Shown here: positions 25,747-32,904 of the stretch, piece after piece
How positions within the stretch are numbered: the first letter of the stretch is position 1
Layout of the letters: each line of letters starts with the position of its first letter
Source of the DNA: JBGAHD01 sp044226395
GTDB lineage: Bacteria; Pseudomonadota; Gammaproteobacteria; Xanthomonadales; Ahniellaceae
Length of the DNA stretch: 64,000 bases
Direction: 5' to 3'
Assembly: GCA_044226395.1 (NCBI GenBank)
Contig: JBGAHD010000004.1
Span: 310,001 to 374,000, forward strand
Made by a program: the position numbers and the translations under genes
Notes under the pieces: generated by a model
Told to the model about the DNA's origin: nothing
Seen by the model: only the letters and a program-made list of their open reading frames with translations
Databases searched by the model: none

Positions 25747-26937
25747 CTAGGTGGCCGAGGCGGGTGCCTCGGCGGACGACCGCGCGGGCAGGCGCGATCG
25801 CCACTTCAGGCCGAACAGCGGTCGCAACAGGGCAATTCGCCGGATCACGTACTCGTGCAGCAGCAGACACCCGCCGACGGTGCCGACGATCACGAGCGTG
25901 GGCTCGAGCACCGGACCGAGCTGCAGCGGCACCAGCCAGTACGCGATGACCACGATCAAGGTCTGATGCAGCACGTACCAGGGAAACACCGCCTCGGTCG
26001 CATACGGCAGCCAGCGGAACGGCCGATTGAGATACCGATGCCCCTGCCCCATCACCGCGAGCAAGGCCAGCCACATATAGACCGCGCGCAGCACGCGCGC
26101 GATCGCGAGCGGCAGTTCCGGCGGGTTCTCATCGGGCATCCAGTAGATCAAGGGCACATAGATCGCGAACACGACCAGCGCGGCGCCCGTGAGCCACCAG
26201 CGCAGGCGCAGCACTTCGGCCCAGAACGTATCCGACCGCGCCAGCCAGAAGCCCAGCAAGAACACGGTGAAGTACTGCGCGTGCTGAAACCAATCGTTCA
26301 ACAGATCGTTGGTCGCCTCGAAGCGCGGCAACAAGGTCAGGTTGTACAGCGCGAACACGGCGACGGGCGCGAAGATCAGGGTGATGCCCCGCAGATTCGC
26401 CAGCATCGCGCCGAAGCCCTGGCCCAGGCGCGAACGCAACAGCGGTTGCAGCACGACGAGCATGCCCGTGTACACCCACAGGTAGGCCAGGTACCACAGA
26501 TGATTCCAGGTGATGCCGTGCTCCCAACCGTCGAAGGCGTCCTCGGGCCAGGGCTTGAACGACCACATGTCGAGCAGGAATTGACCGAAGCCCGGCCGCA
26601 CCTTGCCATTGGCCACGCCCTGGCAATACGCCTGGATCGCGACCCAGAAAAACATGCCGAACAGCAGCGGCACCAGCAGCCGCCAACTGCGTTGGCCGAA
26701 GAACGACCAGCGCCGCGCCTCCCAGCCACTCATCGCCAGGGCCATGCCCGAGACCATGAACAGCAGCGACATGCGCCAGCGGTTGGACATCAGCATCGGC
26801 AATTGCAGCCATTCCGACTGATAGCTGCTCTTGATGTGCCAGCCCCAGTCGTAAACGTAGAGCATGCCGATGTGATATAGGATCAACAGCCCGAAGGCGA
26901 GCACGCGAATGGCGTCGATGTCGTGGCGGCGCGTCAT
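25747..26937 (-). CDS. Acyltransferase-3 family membrane protein
   Basis: 396 residues with about ten membrane helices. The motif RRHDIDAIRVLAFGLLILYHIGMLYV at the N-terminus contains the conserved Arg and His of acyltransferase family 3 (OafA/NodX type). These inner-membrane enzymes acylate sugars or lipids on the cell surface. GGGAG precedes ATG 26937. It is divergent from a membrane LytTR regulator, 150 bp apart, which suggests shared control. Confidence 0.88.
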   Translation of the reverse strand: MTRRHDIDAIRVLAFGLLILYHIGMLYVYDWGWHIKSSYQSEWLQLPMLMSNRWRMSLLFMVSGMALAMSGWEARRWSFFGQRSWRLLVPLLFGMFFWVAIQAYCQGVANGKVRPGFGQFLLDMWSFKPWPEDAFDGWEHGITWNHLWYLAYLWVYTGMLVVLQPLLRSRLGQGFGAMLANLRGITLIFAPVAVFALYNLTLLPRFEATNDLLNDWFQHAQYFTVFLLGFWLARSDTFWAEVLRLRWWLTGAALVVFAIYVPLIYWMPDENPPELPLAIARVLRAVYMWLALLAVMGQGHRYLNRPFRWLPYATEAVFPWYVLHQTLIVVIAYWLVPLQLGPVLEPTLVIVGTVGGCLLLHEYVIRRIALLRPLFGLKWRSRLPARSSAEAPASAT

Positions 26938-27087
26938 GATGAACTCCCGAGTGACCAGCCTTGAAATCTGCCCACGGCCGCGCCACGTGACCAAGGCCAA
27001 GGGATTGATCGAGCCCGTTTTGGGACCAAGCGCGGAATCGGGACGACCAGTCGCGACCCGCCATGCGTCCCACCGAAGTAGTTTGGG

Positions 27088-28020
27088 ATGAGCGAACGCA
27101 AGCCTTTCGACCTCGCCAGTTATCAGCCCTATCGACGTCCGGTCGAGATCGGCTTCTGGCTCTTGCTGGCGACCTACAACGCGGTCGCCAACACCATCAC
27201 CACGCGCATCGACATCAGCCGCGTCGGCGCCAACTTCGCGTCGTGGGAACCGATGGTGTGGGAAGTCAGCAGCAACTTCGTCCTGGCCGCCCTGGTGCCG
27301 GCCCTGGCGTGGTGGCTCGGCCGCCATCCTTTTCACGTCGACACCTGGCGACGCAGCCTGCCCTGGCATGTGCTGGGCTCGGTGGTCTATTCGGCCGCCC
27401 ATGTCACGGCCATGGTCGGGCTGCGCAAGCTCGCGTATCTGGCGATGGGCGCGCAGTACGACTTCGGCGACGTGCTGTGGCAGTTCTTCTATGAGTATCT
27501 GAAGGACGCGCGCACCTATGCCTCGATGGCCCTGATCATCGTCGCCTATCGCTTCTGGCTATTGCGCCTGCAAGGCGAGGCGCGCTTGCTCGACACGCCC
27601 GACGAGGGCGAACCGGCCGAGCCGGTCGATCGGCCCGAGCGCTTTCTGGTGCGCAAGCTCGGGCGCGAGTTCCTGATCGCGGCGCAAGACATCGAATGGG
27701 TGCAGGCCGCCGGCAACTACGTCAACCTGCGCGTGCGCGAGCGCGACTATCCGCTGCGCTCGACCATCGCCGGCGTGGAGTCGCGCCTCGATCCGGCGTT
27801 GTTCCTGCGCGTGCATCGCAGCTACATCGTCAACCTCAGTCACTTGGTCGCGATCGAACCGCTGGACACGGGCGATGCGCGCCTGCATCTGCGCGGCGGG
27901 CACACGATCCCGTGCAGTCGGCGCTATCGCGCGCTGTTACGCGAGCGCGTGGCGGGCGTGCGCGAGATCGTCGGCGCCGCGACCGAGCCCACCAACGGCG
28001 AGCGTCGGCCCACGCCTTAG
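27088..28020 (+). CDS. Membrane-embedded LytTR transcriptional regulator
   Basis: 310 residues. Four hydrophobic segments span residues 20-160, then an acidic linker (DTPDEGEPAEPVD) and a C-terminal LytTR domain (FLIAAQDIEWVQAAGNYVNLRV...LFLRVHRSYIVNLSHLVAIEPL). There is no receiver domain, so it is a one-component system sensing through its membrane part. Its stop overlaps that of the convergent LuxR-type regulator by 4 bp. The divergent acyltransferase is a likely target. Confidence 0.9.
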   Translation: MSERKPFDLASYQPYRRPVEIGFWLLLATYNAVANTITTRIDISRVGANFASWEPMVWEVSSNFVLAALVPALAWWLGRHPFHVDTWRRSLPWHVLGSVVYSAAHVTAMVGLRKLAYLAMGAQYDFGDVLWQFFYEYLKDARTYASMALIIVAYRFWLLRLQGEARLLDTPDEGEPAEPVDRPERFLVRKLGREFLIAAQDIEWVQAAGNYVNLRVRERDYPLRSTIAGVESRLDPALFLRVHRSYIVNLSHLVAIEPLDTGDARLHLRGGHTIPCSRRYRALLRERVAGVREIVGAATEPTNGERRPTP

Positions 28021-28730
28021 TCGAGCAAGCCCCGCTCGCGCGCCTGGAACAAGGCCTCGGGCAAGCAGGTCACGCGTAGCTTCTCGTAGATGTGGCGCAC
28101 GTGGGTATAGACCGTGCTCGGCTGGCAGCTCAAGCGCTCGGCGATGCGGCGATAGTTATGGCCGGCGGCGGCGAGGCGCAGGATGTCGCGCTCGCGCGCG
28201 GTCAAGGCCACGTCGGTGCCGGACGCGCCGCGCGACACGGGCGCGGCGCCGTGATCGCGCCGAATCCACTCGACCATCAGCGCGGCCGCGGCCGGCGTGA
28301 AGTCGTGTTGCCCGGCGATCACCGCCTCGATCACCGCGCGCGCGGCGGCCAGCGTGTCCTGACGCGCGATCGCGCCGCGCGCGCCGGCGGCGATGGCTTC
28401 GATCAAGCGCGCGCCGCCTTCGTCGAACAAAGCCACGACGCGCGTGCCGTGATCGCGCAAGGCCGCGATCAGGTCGAAGGCCTCGCCCTCCGGCAAATCG
28501 AGATCGACCACGACCACGGTGAAGGCCTCGCGCGCGAGCAAGGCGCGCGCCTCCTCGACGTTGACGCGCAATCGCGCCGACACCGCGCAGCCCGAAGCCA
28601 CCAGGCCATCGCCGAGCCGACGCGCGACATCGACCTGCCCCGCCACGATCAGCAGCCGCGCGGCGCGACCGGCCACGGGCAGTCGGGCTACGGCTTCGAG
28701 ACGGGGACGCGGTTCGACGACGGCGGTCAT
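28017..28730 (-). CDS. LuxR/NarL-type regulator with degenerate receiver
   Basis: 237 residues. The N-terminal half folds like a receiver (LLIVAGQVDVARRL, VVVVDLDLPEGEAFDLI) and keeps the central Asp, but the acidic pair is replaced by AGQ and the conserved Lys by Gln (ARQD). Phosphorylation is therefore doubtful. The C-terminus is a LuxR helix-turn-helix (LTARERDILRLAAAGHNYRRIAERLSCQPSTVYTHVRHIYEKL). It is divergent from the first graspetide-like precursor gene (start 29042, 311-bp gap) and so is the best local candidate for controlling that cluster. That role is inference. Confidence 0.88.
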   Translation of the reverse strand: MTAVVEPRPRLEAVARLPVAGRAARLLIVAGQVDVARRLGDGLVASGCAVSARLRVNVEEARALLAREAFTVVVVDLDLPEGEAFDLIAALRDHGTRVVALFDEGGARLIEAIAAGARGAIARQDTLAAARAVIEAVIAGQHDFTPAAAALMVEWIRRDHGAAPVSRGASGTDVALTARERDILRLAAAGHNYRRIAERLSCQPSTVYTHVRHIYEKLRVTCLPEALFQARERGLLD

Positions 28731-29041
28731 GGTGGGCGATCGTTCCTGGCCAATGGGCGCGATCGTTATAGGCCGGTGTCGCGCGTGATTCGTGAGCGCG
28801 GCGTCAATTGTCCCGATTTCGTCCCAGATCGTCCGCGCGCCGCGCGCGAGGCGGTTCGCCGCGATGCCTCAAGCGCTTGCGCGCGCCACGCGCGTCGATC
28901 GGGCATGCCTGGGAATCGGGTTCGTCGCGGCCGCCGTCGATCGGACGCGCGCTAGTCAAGTTTGAGGATGGGCGCGCGCGGCGTCGACGCCAAGACTCGG
29001 CGCGCCGGTAATGGACCGGCGAATTCACGAGAGATCTCACC
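28731..29041. other. Intergenic region upstream of the peptide cluster
   Basis: Divergent promoter region between the LuxR-type regulator and the first precursor. It includes an AT-richer stretch (ATTGTCCCGATTTCGTCCC, near 28806-28824) and a hairpin CGCCGG (29003-29008) / CCGGCG (29016-29021) in the probable 5' leader. GAGAG about 13 bases before ATG 29042 can serve as ribosome binding site. No clear sigma-70 promoter was found. Confidence 0.5.
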
Positions 29042-29269
29042 ATGTCCAAGCAACAACAACGCGTGTTGGGCCGAATCCTGGCGCAGGAACTGCCGCGCAA
29101 CGAAATCACCGCGGTCGCTCAGTCGGCCGGTGGCATCCAGCCCGGCGGCAACACCGGCACCGCGCGCCGCGTCGGCACGCAGTACTTGGAATTCGGCATC
29201 ACCGGCACTTGGGACGACGGTCTGCAACTCGACGGTTCCTACGCCTCGCCGATCGGCCTGTCGGGCTGA
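29042..29269 (+). CDS. Graspetide-like precursor peptide 1
   Basis: 75 residues. Leader (1-31): RVLGR at 7-11, then LAQEL (13-17) and a helix ending in SAGG (28-31), a double-glycine site fitting C39 peptidase cleavage. Core (32-75, 44 residues): GT-A-RR-V-GT (39-46), Y48, GTWDDG (55-60), LQLDG (61-65). Thr40, Thr46, Asp58, Asp59 and Asp64 are conserved in all three copies and are candidate ester donors and acceptors. An E50/F51 insertion makes the middle loop two residues longer than in copies 2 and 3. An 11-bp hairpin follows 8 bp after the stop. Confidence 0.88.
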   Translation: MSKQQQRVLGRILAQELPRNEITAVAQSAGGIQPGGNTGTARRVGTQYLEFGITGTWDDGLQLDGSYASPIGLSG

Positions 29270-29276
29270 TCGCCGC

Positions 29277-29303
29277 GCGCCCGCGCGGTGTTCGCGCGGG
29301 CGC
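29277..29303 (+). terminator. Hairpin after precursor 1
   Basis: GCGCCCGCGCG (29277-29287), loop GTGTT, CGCGCGGGCGC (29293-29303): a perfect 11-bp stem. It lacks a U-run, so it may partially terminate or protect the precursor transcript, raising precursor output relative to the export genes. Confidence 0.55.
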
Positions 29304-29338
29304 CTTCCGGCGACTGATGGCGCGCCGAAGCGCGTCAT

Positions 29339-29378
29339 CGCGACGGGGCCTTGGCCCGAGGGCCGTGGCCCCGTCGCG
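29339..29378 (+). terminator. Second hairpin between precursors 1 and 2
   Basis: CGCGACGGGGCC (29339-29350) pairs with GGCCCCGTCGCG (29367-29378), 12 bp perfect. A nested stem GGCCC/GGGCC lies inside. It sits 60 bp before precursor 2 and could act as attenuator or RNA stabiliser. Confidence 0.5.
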
Positions 29379-29438
29379 TCATCGCCGGCCATTCTTCCGC
29401 CGGAACTCGCTCCGGCGTCAACGAAGCAAGGAACGACA

Positions 29439-29657
29439 ATGACCAAGCAAGGCCGTGTATTGGGGCGTGTGCTCGCCCAAGAGTTGTCCGCGCACGAACT
29501 CGGCGCGATGGCCAACAGCGCCGGTGGCCTGGTGCCGGGTAGCGGCGGCACGTCGCGTCGCATCGGCACGTCCTACGCCGGTTCGCCGGGCACGTGGGAC
29601 GACGGCGTGCAATCCGACGGCAATGCCGGCGGTGATTTGGGGTGGCCGATGGGTTGA
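29439..29657 (+). CDS. Graspetide-like precursor peptide 2
   Basis: 72 residues, aligned with precursor 3 without gaps through residue 61. Leader 1-30: RVLGRVLAQEL, E20-L21, ending SAGG (27-30). Core 31-72: GTSRRIGT (37-44), Y46, GTWDDG (51-56), VQSDG (57-61), then a Gly-rich tail GGDLGWPMG. Thr38, Thr44, Asp54, Asp55 and Asp60 are shared with the other copies. The tail differs strongly between copies, as expected if the crosslinked middle is the constant part. AAGGAACGAC lies before the ATG. A palindrome follows the stop. Confidence 0.88.
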   Translation: MTKQGRVLGRVLAQELSAHELGAMANSAGGLVPGSGGTSRRIGTSYAGSPGTWDDGVQSDGNAGGDLGWPMG

Positions 29658-30019
29658 GGTCGGCGCGAACACCGGTCGCGCGCGGGGCCATGGCCTCGCG
29701 CGCCTTGGTGGTCACGACGCGTGGGCGATGGACTGTGTCGCCGGCGCCGCTCGCCGCGGGTTCGACCCACTTCGTCCCGCATCGGCGCGCGTGTTCCGCG
29801 TCGCCGCGCATCCTCGGGGACAGCGTGCGCCATCAACCGCTTGCGCTCGATCAAGCGCACGACGCGGGAACAGATGGGCAGATTCGATCGGTCGTAACGT
29901 GGGATCGGCGCGCCGCGATGGAAGGGTGTCCTCAAATGTGGGGATGTCTCGGGCGTGGTCGGGATCCGAACAATCGGCTCGCCGGAATGGTTCCGGTGCA
30001 AACGATTAGGGATCGAATC
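29658..30019 (+). other. Gap between precursors 2 and 3
   Basis: About 360 bp with no additional precursor-like frame that I could find. It begins with a palindrome (29678-29703) and has short imperfect repeats. The stretch near 29925 (GGGTGTCCTCAAATG) weakly resembles the 17-bp array unit at 3788-4197, probably by chance. Confidence 0.5.
29678..29703 (+). terminator. Palindromic hairpin after precursor 2
   Basis: GCGCGCG..GGCC at 29678-29689 pairs with GGCC..CGCGCGC (29692-29703) around a central AT, including one G-U pair. It starts 20 bp after the stop. No U-run. Confidence 0.5.
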
Positions 30020-30235
30020 ATGAGCCATCAACAACGCGTGTTGGGCCGCTTGCTGGCCCAGGAACTGCCGGCCGCGGAGCTGGCGACCATGGCGCAAAGC
30101 GCGGGCGGCAATCTGCCCGGCGGCATCGGCACCTCGCGTCGCGTCGGCACCTACTACCAGGGTTCGCCGGGCGTGTGGGACGACGGTCTGCAGCTCGACG
30201 GCATCTGGGCCGATCCGATCGCCTCGGGTCTGTAA
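30020..30235 (+). CDS. Graspetide-like precursor peptide 3
   Basis: 71 residues. Leader 1-30 (RVLGRLLAQEL at 6-16, A18-A19-E20, SAGG 27-30) and core 31-71: GTSRRVGT (37-44), Y45-Y46, GVWDDG (51-56), LQLDG (57-61), tail IWADPIASGL. The positions Thr38, Thr44, Asp54, Asp55 and Asp60 are in exactly the same register as precursor 2. The tail ADPI..GL resembles ASPIGLSG of precursor 1, so the three copies form a mosaic of the same family. The export genes begin 163 bp downstream. Confidence 0.88.
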   Translation: MSHQQRVLGRLLAQELPAAELATMAQSAGGNLPGGIGTSRRVGTYYQGSPGVWDDGLQLDGIWADPIASGL

Positions 30236-30294
30236 GCGCGCAGTCCCGACGCGCGCGCGCATCCGGGGGGATGAGCGCGTGACGCCGGGGGGCG

Positions 30295-30380
30295 GGACGG
30301 AGCGGCCACGGGTCGCTCGACACGGACGTTGCATCGTCGCGGACGCGGTCCGCTCCGTCCTTCGCCCTGATCCCCTTTTT
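30295..30380 (+). terminator. Possible attenuator/terminator before export genes
   Basis: GGACGGAGCGG (30295-30305) pairs with CCGCTCCGTCC (30350-30360) over a 44-base loop, followed by TTTTTT at 30375-30380. It would separate highly expressed precursors from the export genes. Confidence 0.45.
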
Positions 30381-30397
30381 TCTCGCACGAGGCTCGC

Positions 30398-31261
30398 ATG
30401 TCGTCCTTGCTTCTGAGCATCGCCTTGATGACGGGCGCATCTAGCGCCGTTGACGCCGATTGCGCCGCGACCTCGCGCGCCGTCGCCGCGCGCAAACCCG
30501 TCGATGCCTATCTGCGCGGCGAAGTGTTGCCCGGCATCGTGGTCGCCGCGCGCTCGACGCGCGTGAGCGCGACCGATGCCGGCCGCGTCGCCGAAGTGCT
30601 GGTCGCGCCCGGCGACGAGGTGCGCGCCGGCGACGCGCTGCTGCGCCTGGACAATGTCGAACTGCGCCGCGAACTCGCGCGCCTGACGCCCGATGCCGCC
30701 GTGCTCGACAGTCAGATCGGCGAGCAAAGCGCCGAAGTCGATCGCCTGGTGCGCGAAGGCGAACGGCGTCAGGCCCATCCCGAATTGTTCGCGCGCGAGG
30801 AACGCGAGGCGCATGTCGCCACGCTCGACGCCGCGCGCGCGCGCTTGAGCGCGGCGCGATCGCGTCTCGAAGCCATGCATTTGCGCCGCGGGCAATTGCA
30901 GACGCAGCTCGATGCCTTGCTGATCCGCGCGCCGATCGCCGGCCGCGTGCAACACCTGCGCGTGCGCGTGGGCGACAGTTTGCAACCGGGCGCGACCTTG
31001 GCCGAACTCAACGACGATGGCGCGCGCCGCGTGCGCTTCGCCGTGCCGGCCGCGGCCTTGGCGAAGCTTCGCGATGGCGCGCCGGTGTGCGTGCGGCTGG
31101 GTCACGATGGCGCGCTCGTCGACGCGGCGGTGGCGCGCATCGATCAGGCTTTCGATCCGGGCGCGCAGGCCGCGTTCGCGGAAGCCACGATCGACACCAC
31201 GACTACGCTCATCGCGCCGGGCATGGCGGTCGACGTGCTGCCGCGGAGCACCTCGCCATGA
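30398..31261 (+). CDS. HlyD-type periplasmic adaptor protein (first of two)
   Basis: 287 residues. A short hydrophobic N-terminus (MSSLLLSIALMTGASSA) works as signal or anchor. A lipoyl-like half (RVSATDAGRVAEVLVAPGDEVRAGDALLRLDNVEL) leads into an alpha-helical hairpin rich in Arg/Glu/Ala (residues ~85-175), the second lipoyl half (LLIRAPIAGRVQHLRVRVGDSLQPGATLAEL) and a beta-barrel. This is the membrane fusion protein layout of type I secretion or RND systems. Its TGA overlaps the next ATG (31258), so the genes are coupled. The partner is the C39 ABC exporter downstream. Confidence 0.87.
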   Translation: MSSLLLSIALMTGASSAVDADCAATSRAVAARKPVDAYLRGEVLPGIVVAARSTRVSATDAGRVAEVLVAPGDEVRAGDALLRLDNVELRRELARLTPDAAVLDSQIGEQSAEVDRLVREGERRQAHPELFAREEREAHVATLDAARARLSAARSRLEAMHLRRGQLQTQLDALLIRAPIAGRVQHLRVRVGDSLQPGATLAELNDDGARRVRFAVPAAALAKLRDGAPVCVRLGHDGALVDAAVARIDQAFDPGAQAAFAEATIDTTTTLIAPGMAVDVLPRSTSP

Positions 31262-32904
31262 AGCCCGCGACCGTACTTTGTCATGGCGTGCCGCGCGCGG
31301 AGCTCGACGCGCTGGCCGCGCGCCTGCACCCCGAATTCGAATTCACCGCGGTCGATGACGCCGCCGCGACCGCGCTGGCCGAAGCCGATGTGCTGCTGAT
31401 CGGCGAACGCGCGGGCGAACGCGGACCGCGCGCGCTCGCGCCGGCGGTGGCCTGGGGCGTGCCGTCGCGCGATCGCGCGCGCGTGCTCGCGGGTCAGGCC
31501 GTGGTCTACAGCGTGCCTTCGGCGCAGGACTGCGACACCACGGCGCTCGCGCTGCGTCGCATCGCGCAGGCCAGCACGCGCCAAGCCTTCACCGCGCCGC
31601 GCACACCGCCACTCGATGCCGTGGCCTGCGCGCGCGTGCACGCATGGCTACGCGATCTCGGCGAGCACTTGCGCGAACACGGCGCGCGTTCGTTGCGTCT
31701 GTGCCTGGCCGAACATCGCCTCGCGCCGTTGGTGAGTTTCAACGGCTTGATCGCCGATGGCTGCATGAACGCGCACAGCGAAGGCATCGCCGCGTTCGCC
31801 TTGCGCTGCGGCGCTTCGCTGCGCGTGCCGCACCTCGCGCGCGAGCCACGCGCGGTGCTGGGCGTGGACTATCTGCCGGGCGAGGAAGACGGCGCGCTGG
31901 CCCTGATCGATCTCGGCCAGATTCGCGTCGGCGAACTCGCGTGGCACGCGGTACTGCAAATCGGCGCGGCGCGGGCCGAGGCGCTGGACGTGCTCGAGAT
32001 CAGCGCGCGCGCCGCGCTCGAAGTCGCGTTTCCGCGCGTGCCCGATGCGGCGCTCGCGCGCGTCGATGTGTATCGACCGCGCGCGCGCCAGGCCTTGGCC
32101 ACGCCCGATGACACGTCGCAGTGGCCGCCGTTCGCGCCCGCGTGGACGCGACGCCTCGCGCGGCACTGGCCCTGGGCATTTCTCGTGCTGCCCTTGATCG
32201 CGTGGATTCCGGTGCCGCGCACGCTGGTTGGCGATGGCGAACTGGTCTATCCCGGCGCGCCGGCCATCGTCAGCCCCGCGGCCGCGAACGTCGAACGCGT
32301 GCTGGTGCGCGCGGGCGATCGCGTCGACGCGGGCCAAGTGCTGTTGACCTTGCGCGATCCCGGCGCCGAGAGCGCGCTCGACGACGCCTTCTCGACCTAT
32401 CGCGCGATGTTGCGACAACGTCTGTGGTCGCCCGAGAACGCGCCAGGCAACGATCAACTCGCCGAAGCCTGGGAACGCGTGGCCGAACGCGTGGCGCAAC
32501 GGCATCCGGCCGTGGTCGCGCCGGTCGCCGGCATCGTGCGCGAAGTGCCGCTGGCGCAGGGTCGCGCGGTGGCCGCGGGCGAAGTGCTTGCCTGGGTGAT
32601 GCCCGAGGACACGAGTCCTTCGGTCGAATTGACCTTGCCATCGAATCATCACGAACGTCTGGTCACTGGTGTCGAAGCGTGGTTGCGCCTGCCCGATGGC
32701 GAAGAAGTGGCGCTGCGCGTCGACGCGCTCGGCGGCTTGGCGCGCGTTGATTCGGGTCGCACGGTGTTGCGCGCGCGGGCCAGCGTCATCGATCCGGCGG
32801 CGCGCGCGCTGATGCCGGGCCTGCGCGGCGCGGCCAGCGTGCGCTTGGCGCGCGAGCCGCTGTATCGCGTGATGTGGTCCAGCCTCACGGAGCCGCGCCC
32901 ATGA
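31258..32904 (+). CDS. HlyD-like adaptor with large N-terminal cytoplasmic domain
   Basis: 548 residues. Residues 1 to about 295 form a soluble domain I cannot place in a family; near its middle are RLCLAEHRLAPLVSFNGLI and ALIDLGQIRVGELAWHAVLQIG. One membrane span (HWPWAFLVLPLIAWIPVP, about 301-318) is followed by a HlyD-like part: LVYPGAPAIVSPAAANVERVLVRAGDRVDAGQVLLTL, a short helical segment, then VVAPVAGIVREVPLAQGRAVAAGEVL. Usual HlyD proteins have only a short cytoplasmic tail, so the added domain probably docks the peptide, the ligase or the ABC exporter. It overlaps both neighbouring genes by 4 bp. Confidence 0.85.
   Translation: MKPATVLCHGVPRAELDALAARLHPEFEFTAVDDAAATALAEADVLLIGERAGERGPRALAPAVAWGVPSRDRARVLAGQAVVYSVPSAQDCDTTALALRRIAQASTRQAFTAPRTPPLDAVACARVHAWLRDLGEHLREHGARSLRLCLAEHRLAPLVSFNGLIADGCMNAHSEGIAAFALRCGASLRVPHLAREPRAVLGVDYLPGEEDGALALIDLGQIRVGELAWHAVLQIGAARAEALDVLEISARAALEVAFPRVPDAALARVDVYRPRARQALATPDDTSQWPPFAPAWTRRLARHWPWAFLVLPLIAWIPVPRTLVGDGELVYPGAPAIVSPAAANVERVLVRAGDRVDAGQVLLTLRDPGAESALDDAFSTYRAMLRQRLWSPENAPGNDQLAEAWERVAERVAQRHPAVVAPVAGIVREVPLAQGRAVAAGEVLAWVMPEDTSPSVELTLPSNHHERLVTGVEAWLRLPDGEEVALRVDALGGLARVDSGRTVLRARASVIDPAARALMPGLRGAASVRLAREPLYRVMWSSLTEPRP

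Noticed and set aside
29921..29950. Second copy of the 17-bp array unit in the gap between precursors 2 and 3
   Set aside because: Only about 10 bases match (GGGTGTCCTC); a single imperfect match in G-rich DNA is probably chance.
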